Positions 36,289 through 44,812 of a stretch of DNA of 64,000 nt are shown one piece after another. Numbering within the stretch: position 1 is the stretch's first letter; every line of letters starts with the position of its first letter. The stretch lies in the NCBI RefSeq assembly GCF_030534315.2, contig NZ_CP130558.2, positions 372,001 through 436,000 of the forward strand. The letters run 5' to 3'. Made by a program: the position numbers and the translations under genes. The notes beneath the pieces were generated by a model, which was not told where the DNA came from, did no database searches, and saw only the letters and a list, made by a program, of their open reading frames with translations. The stretch comes from Thermoanaerobacterium sp. CMT5567-10. GTDB lineage: Bacteria > Bacillota > Thermoanaerobacteria > Thermoanaerobacterales > Thermoanaerobacteraceae.

Positions 36289-37083
36289 CTATTTCAAAGA
36301 ACTCATCTTACTATAATATTCCATTATAGAATCAATAAACAGCTTCTGTGTTAAGCCATAAGCATTTCCATCATTAAGCTCAAATGAAGTTTTAATATCT
36401 TTAAAATTGTTTAAAATATGACCATTAATAGCCATTGTACTCTCTACAATTTTTTTTAAATTATTATCACTTCTTATATTATAAGGCACTTCACTGTATT
36501 TTTTAAAGTACAACTCTGTCTCATCTATATCTTTTTCACTGGCAATTCCAAAAGCTATTTTATATGACAGCTCGGATAAATGCGATAGATTATTATAAAA
36601 GCTGTTTATATTATCTAATGCAATCTTTACATCATCTTTTGAATTTTCCTCGTAAGATATTTCATAAATAGGACCATTGTTTATAACAACAGACGATATG
36701 ATACCACTTTTATTAAGTTTTAAACTTAAATTATTGGCTTCATCTTTATCAATAAAATATCCTACGCTTAAAATATATTTATCATTGCTTTTTATTGATT
36801 CCCCATAAATTCCTTTCATGATAAGCAAATTTAAATTGTAGTCTGCATCCCTTTCATTGTCGTATTCTCCTATTTTAACAATATAATAATTTAATTGAGG
36901 AATTTTAAGAGAATAACTGTACTTAGTGCTGCTGCTTATTTTAGATAAGTAAGGTCTTATCAAAAACTGTGTTATTAAAAAGCCTATTAACATAGAAACA
37001 AATATTGATAAAAATAATAAAAGAACACCTTTTTTTAAGTTAATTTTAACATTTTTCTTACTTTCTTCTTTTGCATACACCAT
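36289..37083 (-). CDS. SPOR-like single-pass membrane protein
   Basis: About 264 residues from the ATG at 37083. A short basic N-terminus is followed by one membrane span (about 22-44) and an extracytoplasmic part. Residues 66-150 look like a SPOR-type repeat fold (LNYYIVKIGEYDNERDADYN, ILSVGYFIDKDEANNLSLKL), which in other proteins binds denuded glycan strands. The helical C-terminal part is unassigned. It is first in the unit that ends with the PHP gene and is divergent from a lytic transglycosylase. The link to a hydrogenase-sensing unit is unexplained. Confidence 0.65.
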   Translation of the reverse strand: MVYAKEESKKNVKINLKKGVLLLFLSIFVSMLIGFLITQFLIRPYLSKISSSTKYSYSLKIPQLNYYIVKIGEYDNERDADYNLNLLIMKGIYGESIKSNDKYILSVGYFIDKDEANNLSLKLNKSGIISSVVINNGPIYEISYEENSKDDVKIALDNINSFYNNLSHLSELSYKIAFGIASEKDIDETELYFKKYSEVPYNIRSDNNLKKIVESTMAINGHILNNFKDIKTSFELNDGNAYGLTQKLFIDSIMEYYSKMSSLK

Positions 37084-37232
37084 AATCACCTATAAAATAT
37101 ATTCTACATAAATGCTTAAATTCCTTTTTAAACTACTTTAAATTATTTCTTAGGACTATTTTCTCATTTTTTAAAAGTTAAAGGATTTTTTCAATTCATG
37201 TCGAATTATATATAAAAAAGGAGGTTTTTGAA

Positions 37233-37814
37233 TTGGATTATATTAATTCATTGATTGAAAGCAAATTTAATGAAATCCAATCACGGCTACCTGTAAATAT
37301 AAACCTCACAAACCAGAATAATTCATTTCAGGATATTTTAAATAACTTAATAAGTGAAGGCTCTGTAAATACAAATAATTATGTGACTGAAGCAAATAAA
37401 TCAGCAAATGTAAAACCAGTTAATGTAAACAAAACATCGATTGCTGATATAGCTGATTACATTAGTGAAGCTTCAAAAAAATATGGAGTTAGTACAGAAT
37501 TGATAAATGCTGTCATAAAAGCCGAATCAAATTACAATCCGTATGCTGTATCAAATGCTGGTGCTATTGGTCTTATGCAGTTAATGCCATCGACTGCTCA
37601 ATATTTAGGAATTGACAACCCTTTTGATCCTGAAGAAAATATTGATGGTGGTACAAAGTTGTTAAGTCAACTGCTTAACAAATACAACAATACTACTCTG
37701 GCTTTGGCAGCTTACAATGCTGGGGAAGCAGCAGTAGATAAATACAGTGGCATACCACCATATGATGAAACAGTAAACTATATAAATAAAATCATAGATG
37801 ATTTATCAAAATAA
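37233..37814 (+). CDS. Lytic transglycosylase (SLT domain)
   Basis: 193 residues from the TTG at 37233, 8 nt behind AAGGAGG. About 75 N-terminal polar, Asn-rich residues contain no obvious signal peptide. They are followed by an SLT domain: [33 protein letters not shown] (catalytic Glu in KAESN), GTKLLSQLL and [15 protein letters not shown]. It cleaves glycan strands with 1,6-anhydro formation. Lack of a signal peptide suggests export by another route or a function in spore or flagellar assembly. A TGTCGAA sequence lies 28 nt upstream (see findings). Confidence 0.88.
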   Translation: MDYINSLIESKFNEIQSRLPVNINLTNQNNSFQDILNNLISEGSVNTNNYVTEANKSANVKPVNVNKTSIADIADYISEASKKYGVSTELINAVIKAESNYNPYAVSNAGAIGLMQLMPSTAQYLGIDNPFDPEENIDGGTKLLSQLLNKYNNTTLALAAYNAGEAAVDKYSGIPPYDETVNYINKIIDDLSK

Positions 37815-37851
37815 AAAAAGGGCCATGCACGTAATGTGACAACCCTTTTAT
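37814..37851 (-). terminator. Bidirectional terminator between SLT gene and typA
   Basis: AAAAGGG-type arms (37815-37822 and 37843-37850) close an imperfect 20-nt loop with an inner GCAC/GTG pairing. T-runs occur on both strands. It is imperfect. Confidence 0.5.
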
Positions 37852-37854
37852 TAT

Positions 37855-39678
37855 TTACTGCTTATATTTTGCATTTTTATACCTTTGCTGTGCACTTAAT
37901 ATCTTTTTCCTCAGCCTTATGCTTTTCGGTGTAACTTCCACAAGCTCATCATTTGCTATAAACTCCAATGCTTCTTCAAGAGACATCTCTCTTATAGGTG
38001 AAAGCCTTAATGCCTCATCTGCAGTTGCGGAACGCAAATTAGTAACATGCTTTTTCTTGCATACATTGACATCTATATCCTCACTTCTAGAATTTTCACC
38101 AACTATCATACCTTCATACACTTCAACACCAGGTCCAACTAAAAGAGTTCCTCTCTCCTGCGCATTGTAAAGACCATACGTAGTTGTTGTACCAGTTTCA
38201 AAAGCCACTAGAGAACCTCTAGACCTTGTTGGTATATCACCTTTGTACGGTTCATAATCATAAATGACAGACGTCATTATCCCATTTCCTTTTGTATCTG
38301 TAAGAAATTCAGAACGGTATCCAATAAGGCCTCTTGTTGGTATTTTAAACTTAAGCCTTAGCGTCCCTGGTTTTAATGTATGCATGTCCATAAGCTCCCC
38401 TTTTCTAGAGCCCATCTTCTCCATAACCACACCCATAAAATCCTCAGGTATGTCAATCGTCACAAGCTCTATAGGCTCATGCTTGACACCATTTATCTCT
38501 TTTATAATAACAGTGGGTTTAGATACTTGCAGCTCATACCCTTCTCTTCTCATGGTTTCTATCAAAATAGATAGATGTAGCTCACCACGTCCAGATACCT
38601 TAAATGCTTCTGTCGTCTCTGTCTCTTCCACCCTTAATGCAACATTTGTTTCAAGCTCTCTAAATAGCCTTTCTCTAAGGTGTCTAGATGTAACATACTT
38701 GCCTTCTCTTCCTGCAAAGGGACTAGTATTTACTCCGAAAGTCATTGAAATTGTAGGTTCTTCTATCTCGACAAAATCAACTGGCTCAGGTTTTTCAGGA
38801 TCCGCTATAGTTTCACCTATTTCTATATCGCTTATACCTGATACAGCCACTATATCACCTAGCAAAGCATCCTCAACTTGAACCCTTTTTAAGCCTTCAT
38901 ATTGGTATAAATTACTCAGTTTTACATTTTGTACAGATCCATCTCTTTTACATATAGCGACATTTTCACCTGATACGATTTTGCCTCTTACGACTTTTCC
39001 AATAGCGATTCTCCCAATATAATCGTCATAATCAAGTGTCGTAACAATAAGTTGCAGTGGGTCATCTATATCGCCTTCTGGTGCCGGAATCTCTTTTAAA
39101 ATCGTATCAAAAAGTGGGCGCAAATCAACTGATTCATCTTTTAGATTTAATTTAGCAACCCCTTCCCTTGCAGATGCATATACAACAGGAAAATCAATTT
39201 GATCATCATCAGCACCAAGCTCTATAAACAAATCAAGAACCTCGTCAATCACCTCTTCAGGTCTGGCATCTGGTCTATCGATTTTATTTACAACTACAAT
39301 AGGCTTTAAATTAAGCTCTAAAGCTTTGCTCAATACAAATCTGGTCTGAGGCATTGGTCCTTCAAAAGCATCTACAAGTAATAATACACCGTCAACCATC
39401 TTTAGTACCCGCTCTACTTCACCGCCAAAATCTGCATGCCCAGGTGTATCAACTATATTTATTTTTACACCATTGTACCTAATAGCAGTATTTTTTGAAA
39501 GAATCGTTATACCTCTTTCTCTTTCAAGCTCATTTGAATCCATTACTCTTTCTTCAACTTTTTCATTTTGCCTAAAAATGCCACTCTGCTTAAGCATTCC
39601 GTCTACTAAAGTTGTCTTTCCGTGATCAACATGTGCTATTATAGCTACGTTCCTTATATCATCTCTTACAAACCCCAT
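37855..39678 (-). CDS. typA: Ribosome-associated GTPase TypA/BipA
   Basis: 607 residues of a translational GTPase. G1 [14 protein letters not shown] (residues 15-28), RGITILSKN (switch I), [15 protein letters not shown] (G3) and [12 protein letters not shown] (G4) are visible. EF-G-like domains II, III and V follow, with a BipA-specific C-terminal domain. It is involved in 50S assembly and stress adaptation. The ATG at 39678 follows GGAGATAACC. It is monocistronic between its promoter at 39725-39753 and the shared terminator. Confidence 0.97.
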   Translation of the reverse strand: MGFVRDDIRNVAIIAHVDHGKTTLVDGMLKQSGIFRQNEKVEERVMDSNELERERGITILSKNTAIRYNGVKINIVDTPGHADFGGEVERVLKMVDGVLLLVDAFEGPMPQTRFVLSKALELNLKPIVVVNKIDRPDARPEEVIDEVLDLFIELGADDDQIDFPVVYASAREGVAKLNLKDESVDLRPLFDTILKEIPAPEGDIDDPLQLIVTTLDYDDYIGRIAIGKVVRGKIVSGENVAICKRDGSVQNVKLSNLYQYEGLKRVQVEDALLGDIVAVSGISDIEIGETIADPEKPEPVDFVEIEEPTISMTFGVNTSPFAGREGKYVTSRHLRERLFRELETNVALRVEETETTEAFKVSGRGELHLSILIETMRREGYELQVSKPTVIIKEINGVKHEPIELVTIDIPEDFMGVVMEKMGSRKGELMDMHTLKPGTLRLKFKIPTRGLIGYRSEFLTDTKGNGIMTSVIYDYEPYKGDIPTRSRGSLVAFETGTTTTYGLYNAQERGTLLVGPGVEVYEGMIVGENSRSEDIDVNVCKKKHVTNLRSATADEALRLSPIREMSLEEALEFIANDELVEVTPKSIRLRKKILSAQQRYKNAKYKQ

Positions 39679-39724
39679 CTAGGTTATCTCCTTCCACATA
39701 AAAGCAAATTTTATACAATATATT

Positions 39725-39753
39725 ATAATATATTAATATGCCTAAATAGTCAA
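39725..39753 (-). promoter_or_regulatory. Sigma-A promoter for typA
   Basis: Minus-strand TTGACT (39753-39748), a 17-nt spacer and TATTAT (39730-39725), 46 nt upstream of the start. Confidence 0.7.
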
Positions 39754-39775
39754 CAAACGATTAAAGTTACAAAAG

Positions 39776-39808
39776 GCATTAAAAAAAAGACACATGAAAG
39801 TGCCTTTT
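39776..39808 (-). terminator. Terminator of the NlpC/P60 gene
   Basis: AAAAGACAC (39785-39793) and GTGCCTTTT (39800-39808) form a 9-bp stem with one wobble pair, followed on the minus strand by eight T. Confidence 0.8.
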
Positions 39809-39822
39809 TGTCTCTATATTAT

Positions 39823-40521
39823 TTACTGTATTACTCTTCTGGCTGTGGCATAGTGAGTGCTGTAATAGCCATCGTTAAGTGAACTTATCATGACTTTTCC
39901 TGCACCTGATGAGGCATGCATAAACTCTCCATTCCCTATGTATATACCAGCATGATTTATTATGCTGCTACCTAATGTCTTAAAAAACACCAAATCACCA
40001 GGCTGTAAATTTCCTCTGTCTACATATATTCCAACTGTTGCTTGGCTTGAAGCAGTTCTCGGAAGATCTATCCCTACACTTTTTAAGACGTACTGTGTAA
40101 ATCCAGAGCAATCGAATCCAGAAGGTGATTCACCACCATAGACATATTTAGTCCCTAAAAACTTCTTACCAAAGTCTATCAACCTGGAAACAACACTCCT
40201 ATCAACATCCCCTCTAGACACTGTGCTAGATGATGATCTTAAAGAAAGGTATTGCCCATATATCCATCCAACAGTTCCATTAGATAATTTTATATTGTAC
40301 CAGCCATTTTCCTGTCCAAGTACAGTGACAGCGTCATTCCAATTTAATTGAGTTATTACTTTTGATGATAAACTACCACCACTTCTGATATTTACATTAT
40401 TTCCTGTCACAATGCCAGTTCCAAGATTATCTGCGTAAACATGCGTCAACATTGAAGAACCTACAAGTGTCATACCGAAAACGGATACACCAAAAACTAA
40501 TTTACTTAATCGACAATTCAT
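39823..40521 (-). CDS. Secreted SH3b / NlpC-P60 cell-wall endopeptidase
   Basis: 232 residues. A signal peptide covers about 1-30 (ends THVYA). A bacterial SH3 domain (about 36-95, GTGIVTGNNVNIRSGGSLSSKVI) precedes the NlpC/P60 domain (about 108-230): catalytic Cys in SGFDCSGFTQYV, His in INHAGIYIGNGEFMHAS and a third polar residue in the final His region. It cleaves the gamma-D-Glu to diamino acid bond in stem peptides. The leader carries a c-di-AMP riboswitch, so expression should fall when c-di-AMP is high, as known for cell-wall hydrolases in Firmicutes. Confidence 0.93.
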   Translation of the reverse strand: MNCRLSKLVFGVSVFGMTLVGSSMLTHVYADNLGTGIVTGNNVNIRSGGSLSSKVITQLNWNDAVTVLGQENGWYNIKLSNGTVGWIYGQYLSLRSSSSTVSRGDVDRSVVSRLIDFGKKFLGTKYVYGGESPSGFDCSGFTQYVLKSVGIDLPRTASSQATVGIYVDRGNLQPGDLVFFKTLGSSIINHAGIYIGNGEFMHASSGAGKVMISSLNDGYYSTHYATARRVIQ

Positions 40522-40540
40522 AGCTAATCTCCTTCCTTTT

Positions 40541-40655
40541 TGCCTCCGGAGTTAGTTGACGGGTGCGGAATAAGAAGGTATCCCTACTGCTTATAGCAGA
40601 TTAACCCCAAAACATGAAAATCCTCCGTACCTAAATAGGATTCGGCAAGATTGCT
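40541..40655 (-). promoter_or_regulatory. Cyclic di-AMP (ydaO/yuaA) riboswitch
   Basis: Read on the minus strand, the leader shows the consensus blocks in order: TTGCCGAATCC, GGTACGGAGGA, TTTTGGGGTTAATC, AGGGATACCTTCT, CCGCACCCGTCAACTAAC and CCGGAGGC. These are hallmark positions of the ydaO/yuaA class, with two c-di-AMP sites in a pseudo-symmetric fold. It ends close to the ribosome-binding site of the NlpC/P60 gene, so control may act through termination or translation. Confidence 0.92.
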
Positions 40656-40675
40656 AATATGTACAAGTTTCTTTC

Positions 40676-40704
40676 ATTTTATCAGATATTATTAATAAAG
40701 TCAA
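40676..40704 (-). promoter_or_regulatory. Sigma-A promoter for the riboswitch-NlpC/P60 transcript
   Basis: Minus-strand TTGACT (40704-40699), a 17-nt spacer and TAAAAT (40681-40676), immediately upstream of the riboswitch. Confidence 0.8.
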
Positions 40705-40845
40705 TGTTTTCATAATAATTTTTTAATATTTTTTTAATATTTCCTTAATATATTTTATAAAAAATTTATAAATTTGTTACAATCTATGTAAATAATCTCT
40801 CTAATATAGTATAATTTTATTTAACAATACAGAAAGGGGATCTAG

Positions 40846-41763
40846 ATGAGTCAGATAATCATACTTCAAAAAATATCAATAAGCATTATAATAATTTTTT
40901 TAGGCTATGCAGTAAAAAAGATGAAATTTTTACCGAATGAAACTGGAAAGGTATTAAATAACTTCATCATATATATAACTCTACCTGCCAGCATTGCAAA
41001 AGTATTTTTTACTACGAAAGTAAGTACAAATCTATTCATTTTAACATTTTCTGGATTTGTCATGGGCTTTATTACTTTTCTTATTGGGCTTTTAATTTTT
41101 AAAAATGCCAATTTAAAAAAAGAAACTAAAGGCACGCTTATGATTTCACTATGTGGGTACAACATCGGTCTTTTTGCATTTCCTTTTATTCAGCAGATAT
41201 ATGGTAGTAATGGACTTTTACACATTGCTATGTTTGACATGGGTAACTCATTTAACGTCTTTGGAATTGCATATATTGCTGCATATGTATTCTCCCAAAG
41301 TAGCAAAATAGATATAAAAAAAGTTTTAAAAAAAATCTTATACTTTGTTCCATTTGATACATATATTATTGCATTTACTTTGAATATATTGGGATTTAAG
41401 TTTCCAAGCTTAATCGTTAATCTGGTGGAACAAATTTCACTGCCAAATACTACCTTAGCCCTTTTCGTAATCGGATACTTCCTTGATTTTAATTTAGATA
41501 AAGACGAATTAGTATCACTGATAAAAGGCCTTATTATAAAGTACATACCTGGTATAGTATTGTTTATTACACTGCCACTTTTCTTCAGCACAGCTTCAAT
41601 GACAATTAAAGCCATAATGCTAGGCTCAATAATGCCAACAGCACTAGTAGCAGTAATATATTCAGATGAGAGGAATTTAAACGTAAAACTTGCCTCTATA
41701 TTTATAACATCTACAACCATTATCACTATCATATTTATGTCACTTATAATGCTAAAGTGGTAA
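40846..41763 (+). CDS. AEC-family (auxin efflux carrier-like) membrane transporter
   Basis: 305 residues with about ten hydrophobic spans in two halves, typical of the AEC/YfdV family. Recognisable blocks include LPNETGKVLNNFIIYITLPASI near the N-terminus and IMLGSIMPTALVAVIYSDE near the C-terminus. Bacterial AEC proteins export or import small organic acids such as malate; the substrate is not predictable. The ATG at 40846 follows AGAAAGGGG. A TATAAT lies at 40810-40815. It is divergent from the NlpC/P60 gene. Confidence 0.88.
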   Translation: MSQIIILQKISISIIIIFLGYAVKKMKFLPNETGKVLNNFIIYITLPASIAKVFFTTKVSTNLFILTFSGFVMGFITFLIGLLIFKNANLKKETKGTLMISLCGYNIGLFAFPFIQQIYGSNGLLHIAMFDMGNSFNVFGIAYIAAYVFSQSSKIDIKKVLKKILYFVPFDTYIIAFTLNILGFKFPSLIVNLVEQISLPNTTLALFVIGYFLDFNLDKDELVSLIKGLIIKYIPGIVLFITLPLFFSTASMTIKAIMLGSIMPTALVAVIYSDERNLNVKLASIFITSTTIITIIFMSLIMLKW

Positions 41764-41778
41764 TAAACATAAAAAATA

Positions 41779-41802
41779 AAGCCTTCAAGGCTTACTTTTA
41801 TG
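41779..41802 (+). terminator. Terminator of the AEC transporter gene
   Basis: AAGCC and GGCTT arms (41779-41795) close a 7-nt or shorter loop, followed by ACTTTTA. The T-run is short. Confidence 0.55.
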
Positions 41803-41822
41803 TAAAATATCTATTTTCATTT

Positions 41823-41907
41823 TGGTGCGGAGGGCGGGACTTGAACCCGCACGGATAACTCCATACGCCCCTCAAACGTACGCGTCTGCCTATTCCGCCA
41901 CCCCCGC
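41823..41907 (-). tRNA. tRNA-Leu (anticodon GAG)
   Basis: The minus strand folds as a class II tRNA of 85 nt. The acceptor stem GCGGGGG pairs with CCTCCGC (one G-U). The D arm starts GCGG-AATAGGCAGA. The anticodon stem TACGT/GCGTA holds the loop TTGAGGG with anticodon GAG. There is a long variable arm, a T arm GCGGG-TTCAAGT-CCCGC, and an encoded CCA end (41823-41825). It reads CUC and CUU Leu codons. Confidence 0.96.
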
Positions 41908-41933
41908 GCGTCTTCATCGTTAACACAATAGTC

Positions 41934-41962
41934 ATTATATAATGTTTTTTAATTTGTGTCAA
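41934..41962 (-). promoter_or_regulatory. Strong sigma-A promoter for tRNA-Leu
   Basis: Minus-strand TTGACA (41962-41957), a 17-nt spacer and TATAAT (41939-41934), all consensus, 27 nt before the mature tRNA. Confidence 0.9.
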
Positions 41963-42026
41963 TACTTTTTTATACGACTACATAAACTTATATTACAAAA
42001 TATTAAATTGCAAAATGCAAAAAATA

Positions 42027-42067
42027 AATTATATTAAATCAAGCAAGAATAAGTTTCTTGCTTGATT
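42027..42067 (-). terminator. Terminator of the nicotinate phosphoribosyltransferase gene
   Basis: Perfect 13-bp stem, arms 42037-42049 and 42055-42067, loop of 5, then an AT-rich tail without a long T-run. It overlaps the stop codon. Confidence 0.7.
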
Positions 42068-43100
42068 ATATTATTCTCTTTAATTTTTTATTTTCTATTC
42101 TCCCAGGAATTCTGCCTCTTTTAGCAATAGGTTCTCCTTCTACCTCTTTAATATCCATAGTCATATCTATTGGTGGAGCGTCTGATATATAACTTCCAAC
42201 GCCAAATGCATCTGCACCACTCAATGCAAGTTCTTTTATTCTTTCAGGTGTAAGCCCGCCAGACACAATAATTTTGACGTTATTGTATCCTTTTTGATTA
42301 AGCCTCTGTCTTAGTTCATAAACGAGGCTGGCCGTAACGCCTCCTCTTTCTGACGGTGTGTCTAACCTTATTCCGTATAACCTATCGCCAAGATATTCAG
42401 CAACTCTTAATGATTCCTCTATCTCATCCTTAAATGTATCAACTAAGATAGTTATTTTCTCATCATCAGGCGTTATTTCACTGTATGCTTTTGCTATAGG
42501 TAGTGTATCACCAGCAATCAGAAATGCTGCATGTGGGACAGTTCCTTTCGGTTCTTTTCCAGCAAGTTTTGCTCCTAGTATGCAGCTTGCATCATCTGCA
42601 CCACCTATAAGTGCAGCTCTTTCCATAACAGGTGCTACCGCTGGATGTACGTGTCTTGCGCCAAAGCAAAGGAGCGGCTTATCTGGAATAGCTTCCTTTA
42701 ACTCTCTTGCTGCAGTTGCCCACCCACAAGAGCTTGCAAGTATCCCTAATATGACGGTCTCATATGTCCCAAATTCATTGTAAGGTCCAATGATTCTCAT
42801 AACTGTTTCTTTTGGTTCAAATGTTTCTCCTTCATTTATAGACCATACTTCAATATTTTTATCTTTCAAAATACTTTTTACTTCTGGCAAGCCTGCAAAA
42901 ATTCCATTTTTTCGTGCAAATATCTCTGCTGTAACGACTTTACCATCGATTCCTAAGTGTTTTAAAATATCCTGTGTTCTTAAAAAATATACATCTGTCG
43001 TAGCGCCATTCTTTATTTCTTCATGTGTTGCAGAAAAAAATTCCCTATTTTCACTCACCTTAACTTCCCTTAGATCTTCAAGATACTTTATCATTTTCAT
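42066..43100 (-). CDS. Nicotinate phosphoribosyltransferase (short form)
   Basis: 344 residues. It makes nicotinate mononucleotide from nicotinate and PRPP, feeding NadD. Family blocks are visible: FFSATHEEIKNGATTDVYFLRT, EGETFEPKETVMRIIG, CFGARHVHPAVAPVMERAALIGG, and the phosphate-binding IIVSGGLTPERIKELALSGADAFGVGSY. The shorter length distinguishes it from the 480-residue PncB2 type; it fits the NAPRTase-like branch common in clostridia. The ATG at 43100 follows GAGGGAGAA. It lies 15 nt after the DUF441 gene. A quinolinate-type PRTase is unlikely given the His-rich block. Confidence 0.9.
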   Translation of the reverse strand: MKMIKYLEDLREVKVSENREFFSATHEEIKNGATTDVYFLRTQDILKHLGIDGKVVTAEIFARKNGIFAGLPEVKSILKDKNIEVWSINEGETFEPKETVMRIIGPYNEFGTYETVILGILASSCGWATAARELKEAIPDKPLLCFGARHVHPAVAPVMERAALIGGADDASCILGAKLAGKEPKGTVPHAAFLIAGDTLPIAKAYSEITPDDEKITILVDTFKDEIEESLRVAEYLGDRLYGIRLDTPSERGGVTASLVYELRQRLNQKGYNNVKIIVSGGLTPERIKELALSGADAFGVGSYISDAPPIDMTMDIKEVEGEPIAKRGRIPGRIENKKLKRII

Positions 43101-43115
43101 ATGTATTCTCCCTCT

Positions 43116-43565
43116 CTATAATCGAAATATCTTAAGTATTATAGTTGTTATACCGAGAGCTATCATTGGACCTATCGGTGCACCTTTAAAAAAGCTTACT
43201 CCAATTACTGTGCCTAGCAAAACGCCAACTACCCCATTAGTGTCTACTTTCATCGTATCAAGACCTACAGATGCCAATACAGCCACAATTATCCCAGCGA
43301 TAATTGTAATAAGGCCTTCAATGCTTTTCGAGGCATTTATAAAATCGCTTAATGATACCTTATTCAAGGCAAGCGGAGATAGAGCTCCCATTGTCAATAT
43401 TATTATACCAAGATTCACCCCATTTTTCGATATATATTGATTAATTATTTCTAGATTCATAAGCTTAATAAGCAAAAGCATTGAAATAGCAGCTGCAACA
43501 TTGTTATTTTTCCCTACAATGCTGAAAAATAACATGACAGAAAGAAGCGCAACACCAAAATCCAT
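43116..43565 (-). CDS. DUF441 family membrane protein
   Basis: 149 residues with about four membrane spans and the family blocks ISMLLLIKLM, GVNLGIIILTMGALSPLA, SIEGLITIIAGIIVAVLA and GVVGVLLGTVIGVSFFKGAPIGPMIALG. It matches the YeaL/YtwI-type DUF441 family, whose function is unknown. It lies between the SLT gene (27 nt) and the nicotinate phosphoribosyltransferase gene (15 nt) on the same strand, so it may be cotranscribed. Confidence 0.88.
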   Translation of the reverse strand: MDFGVALLSVMLFFSIVGKNNNVAAAISMLLLIKLMNLEIINQYISKNGVNLGIIILTMGALSPLALNKVSLSDFINASKSIEGLITIIAGIIVAVLASVGLDTMKVDTNGVVGVLLGTVIGVSFFKGAPIGPMIALGITTIILKIFRL

Positions 43566-43592
43566 ATAACCCCCTCACAATTTCAATTCAAA

Positions 43593-44147
43593 TTATTCAT
43601 ACAAGCTCTTGTAAATCTTGTAGTATTTAGTCACCTTTTTGATGTATTTATCCGTTTCTGAAAAAGGTACCTTTTTTAAATTGCTGCCATTTTCTGAATA
43701 TCTTTTATCCTTCAACCAATTTGAAACATTGCCGCTTCCACCATTATATGCTGCAACTGCTAAAGTGATATTGTTATTAAATTGTTTTAAAAGATATTTT
43801 AGATACCACGTCCCTATGTTTATGTTATAATCGGGATTATACAGCATATTTACATTAAAATTTTTTATACCTATGTAATTCGCCACCCAAATTCCTGTCT
43901 CAGGAATGACCTGCATAAGGCCTATAGCACCTTTACTGGAAACAATGTCAGGATTAAAATTGCTCTCTGCCTTTATCATAGCAAAAACCAAATAAGGATC
44001 GACACCATATTGATTTGAATAAAAGTATACCTGCTGGCTGAATTTTTTAGGATATAGCTGCTTTAAAAACCAGTTGGTTTTAACGCCATAAACTGTCAAA
44101 ATGGTAAATATTACTACAATAATTACTGTGACTTTTTTAAATTTCAA
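43593..44147 (-). CDS. Membrane-anchored lytic transglycosylase (SLT domain)
   Basis: 184 residues from the TTG at 44147, behind GGAGGTATTATA. It has an N-terminal membrane anchor or signal (about 6-24), then an SLT domain: YGVDPYLVFAMIKAESNFNPDIVSSKGAIGLMQVIPETG (catalytic Glu in KAESNF), WYLKYLL and AVAAYNGGSGNVSNWL. It cleaves peptidoglycan glycan strands. It follows coaE by 19 nt; the coaE-SLT pair with polA upstream is the common order in Thermoanaerobacterales. Confidence 0.9.
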   Translation of the reverse strand: MKFKKVTVIIVVIFTILTVYGVKTNWFLKQLYPKKFSQQVYFYSNQYGVDPYLVFAMIKAESNFNPDIVSSKGAIGLMQVIPETGIWVANYIGIKNFNVNMLYNPDYNINIGTWYLKYLLKQFNNNITLAVAAYNGGSGNVSNWLKDKRYSENGSNLKKVPFSETDKYIKKVTKYYKIYKSLYE

Positions 44148-44166
44148 TATAATACCTCCAGATGTT

Positions 44167-44766
44167 CTATTTTGAAAATCGTCCCCACAATAATTCAACC
44201 TGCTTTTTTATAGCATTAAAGTCCTTACAATTATTAATGATAAAATCGGCATACTTCATTTTGTCTTCTATAGACATCTGGCTTTTAATACGGTTCAAAG
44301 CATCATTGTAATTCAAATTGTCTCTTTTCATGAGTCTTCTTATCTGAGTTTTTTTGTCTACTACTACAAGCCATACTTCATCTACCATATTAAAAAGCCG
44401 CATTTCAATGAGAAGAGCCGCATCTAAAATAATTGCCTTCTCTTTACCATTTTTTCTTTCTTCTTCTATTATTTCTTTTATTCTCCTTATTATTTCCGGA
44501 TGTGTTATTTCATTTAGTCTATTTAATTTCTGTTTATCAGCAAACACAAGGTTACCAAGCTTTTTTCTGTCTATTTCTCCATCTTTTCTTAAAATTTCTT
44601 TTCCAAACTCATTAACTAATATATTATATGTTTTAGTACCTTTAATCATAATCTCTCTTGAAACAACATCTGCGTCAATTATAAATGCCCCAAGACTTCT
44701 AAGTATCGATGATACGGTGCTTTTCCCAGACGCAATTCCACCCGTCAATCCTATAACCTCCATCAT
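44167..44766 (-). CDS. coaE: Dephospho-CoA kinase
   Basis: 199 residues. It phosphorylates dephospho-CoA in the last step of CoA synthesis. P-loop [12 protein letters not shown] is at about 5-17. [12 protein letters not shown] follows, with the lid region [21 protein letters not shown] near 150. Two consecutive ATGs (44766 and 44763) follow AGGAGG; the second has better spacing. It follows polA, with the weak polA hairpin between them. Confidence 0.96.
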   Translation of the reverse strand: MMEVIGLTGGIASGKSTVSSILRSLGAFIIDADVVSREIMIKGTKTYNILVNEFGKEILRKDGEIDRKKLGNLVFADKQKLNRLNEITHPEIIRRIKEIIEEERKNGKEKAIILDAALLIEMRLFNMVDEVWLVVVDKKTQIRRLMKRDNLNYNDALNRIKSQMSIEDKMKYADFIINNCKDFNAIKKQVELLWGRFSK

Positions 44767-44779
44767 AGCACCTCCTGTC

Positions 44780-44812
44780 TATATAATGTAAAAGTGCCTA
44801 TTAGACACTTTT
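44780..44812 (-). terminator. Hairpin at the end of polA
   Basis: AAAAGTGCC (44790-44798) and GACACTTTT (44804-44812) form a 9-bp stem with one G-U pair, followed by TTACATTATAT. A weak tail may let transcription continue into coaE. Confidence 0.5.

Noticed and set aside
38264-38881. 205-codon plus-strand open frame inside typA
   Set aside because: It is antisense to a well-conserved GTPase and its translation is Ser/Ile/Pro-rich without domain features, as expected for a shadow frame.
41190-41732. 180-codon minus-strand open frame inside the AEC transporter gene
   Set aside because: Antisense to a clear membrane transporter; no independent support.
42790-43440. 216-codon plus-strand open frame across the phosphoribosyltransferase and DUF441 genes
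   Set aside because: Antisense to two recognised genes, no ribosome-binding site, low-complexity hydrophobic translation.
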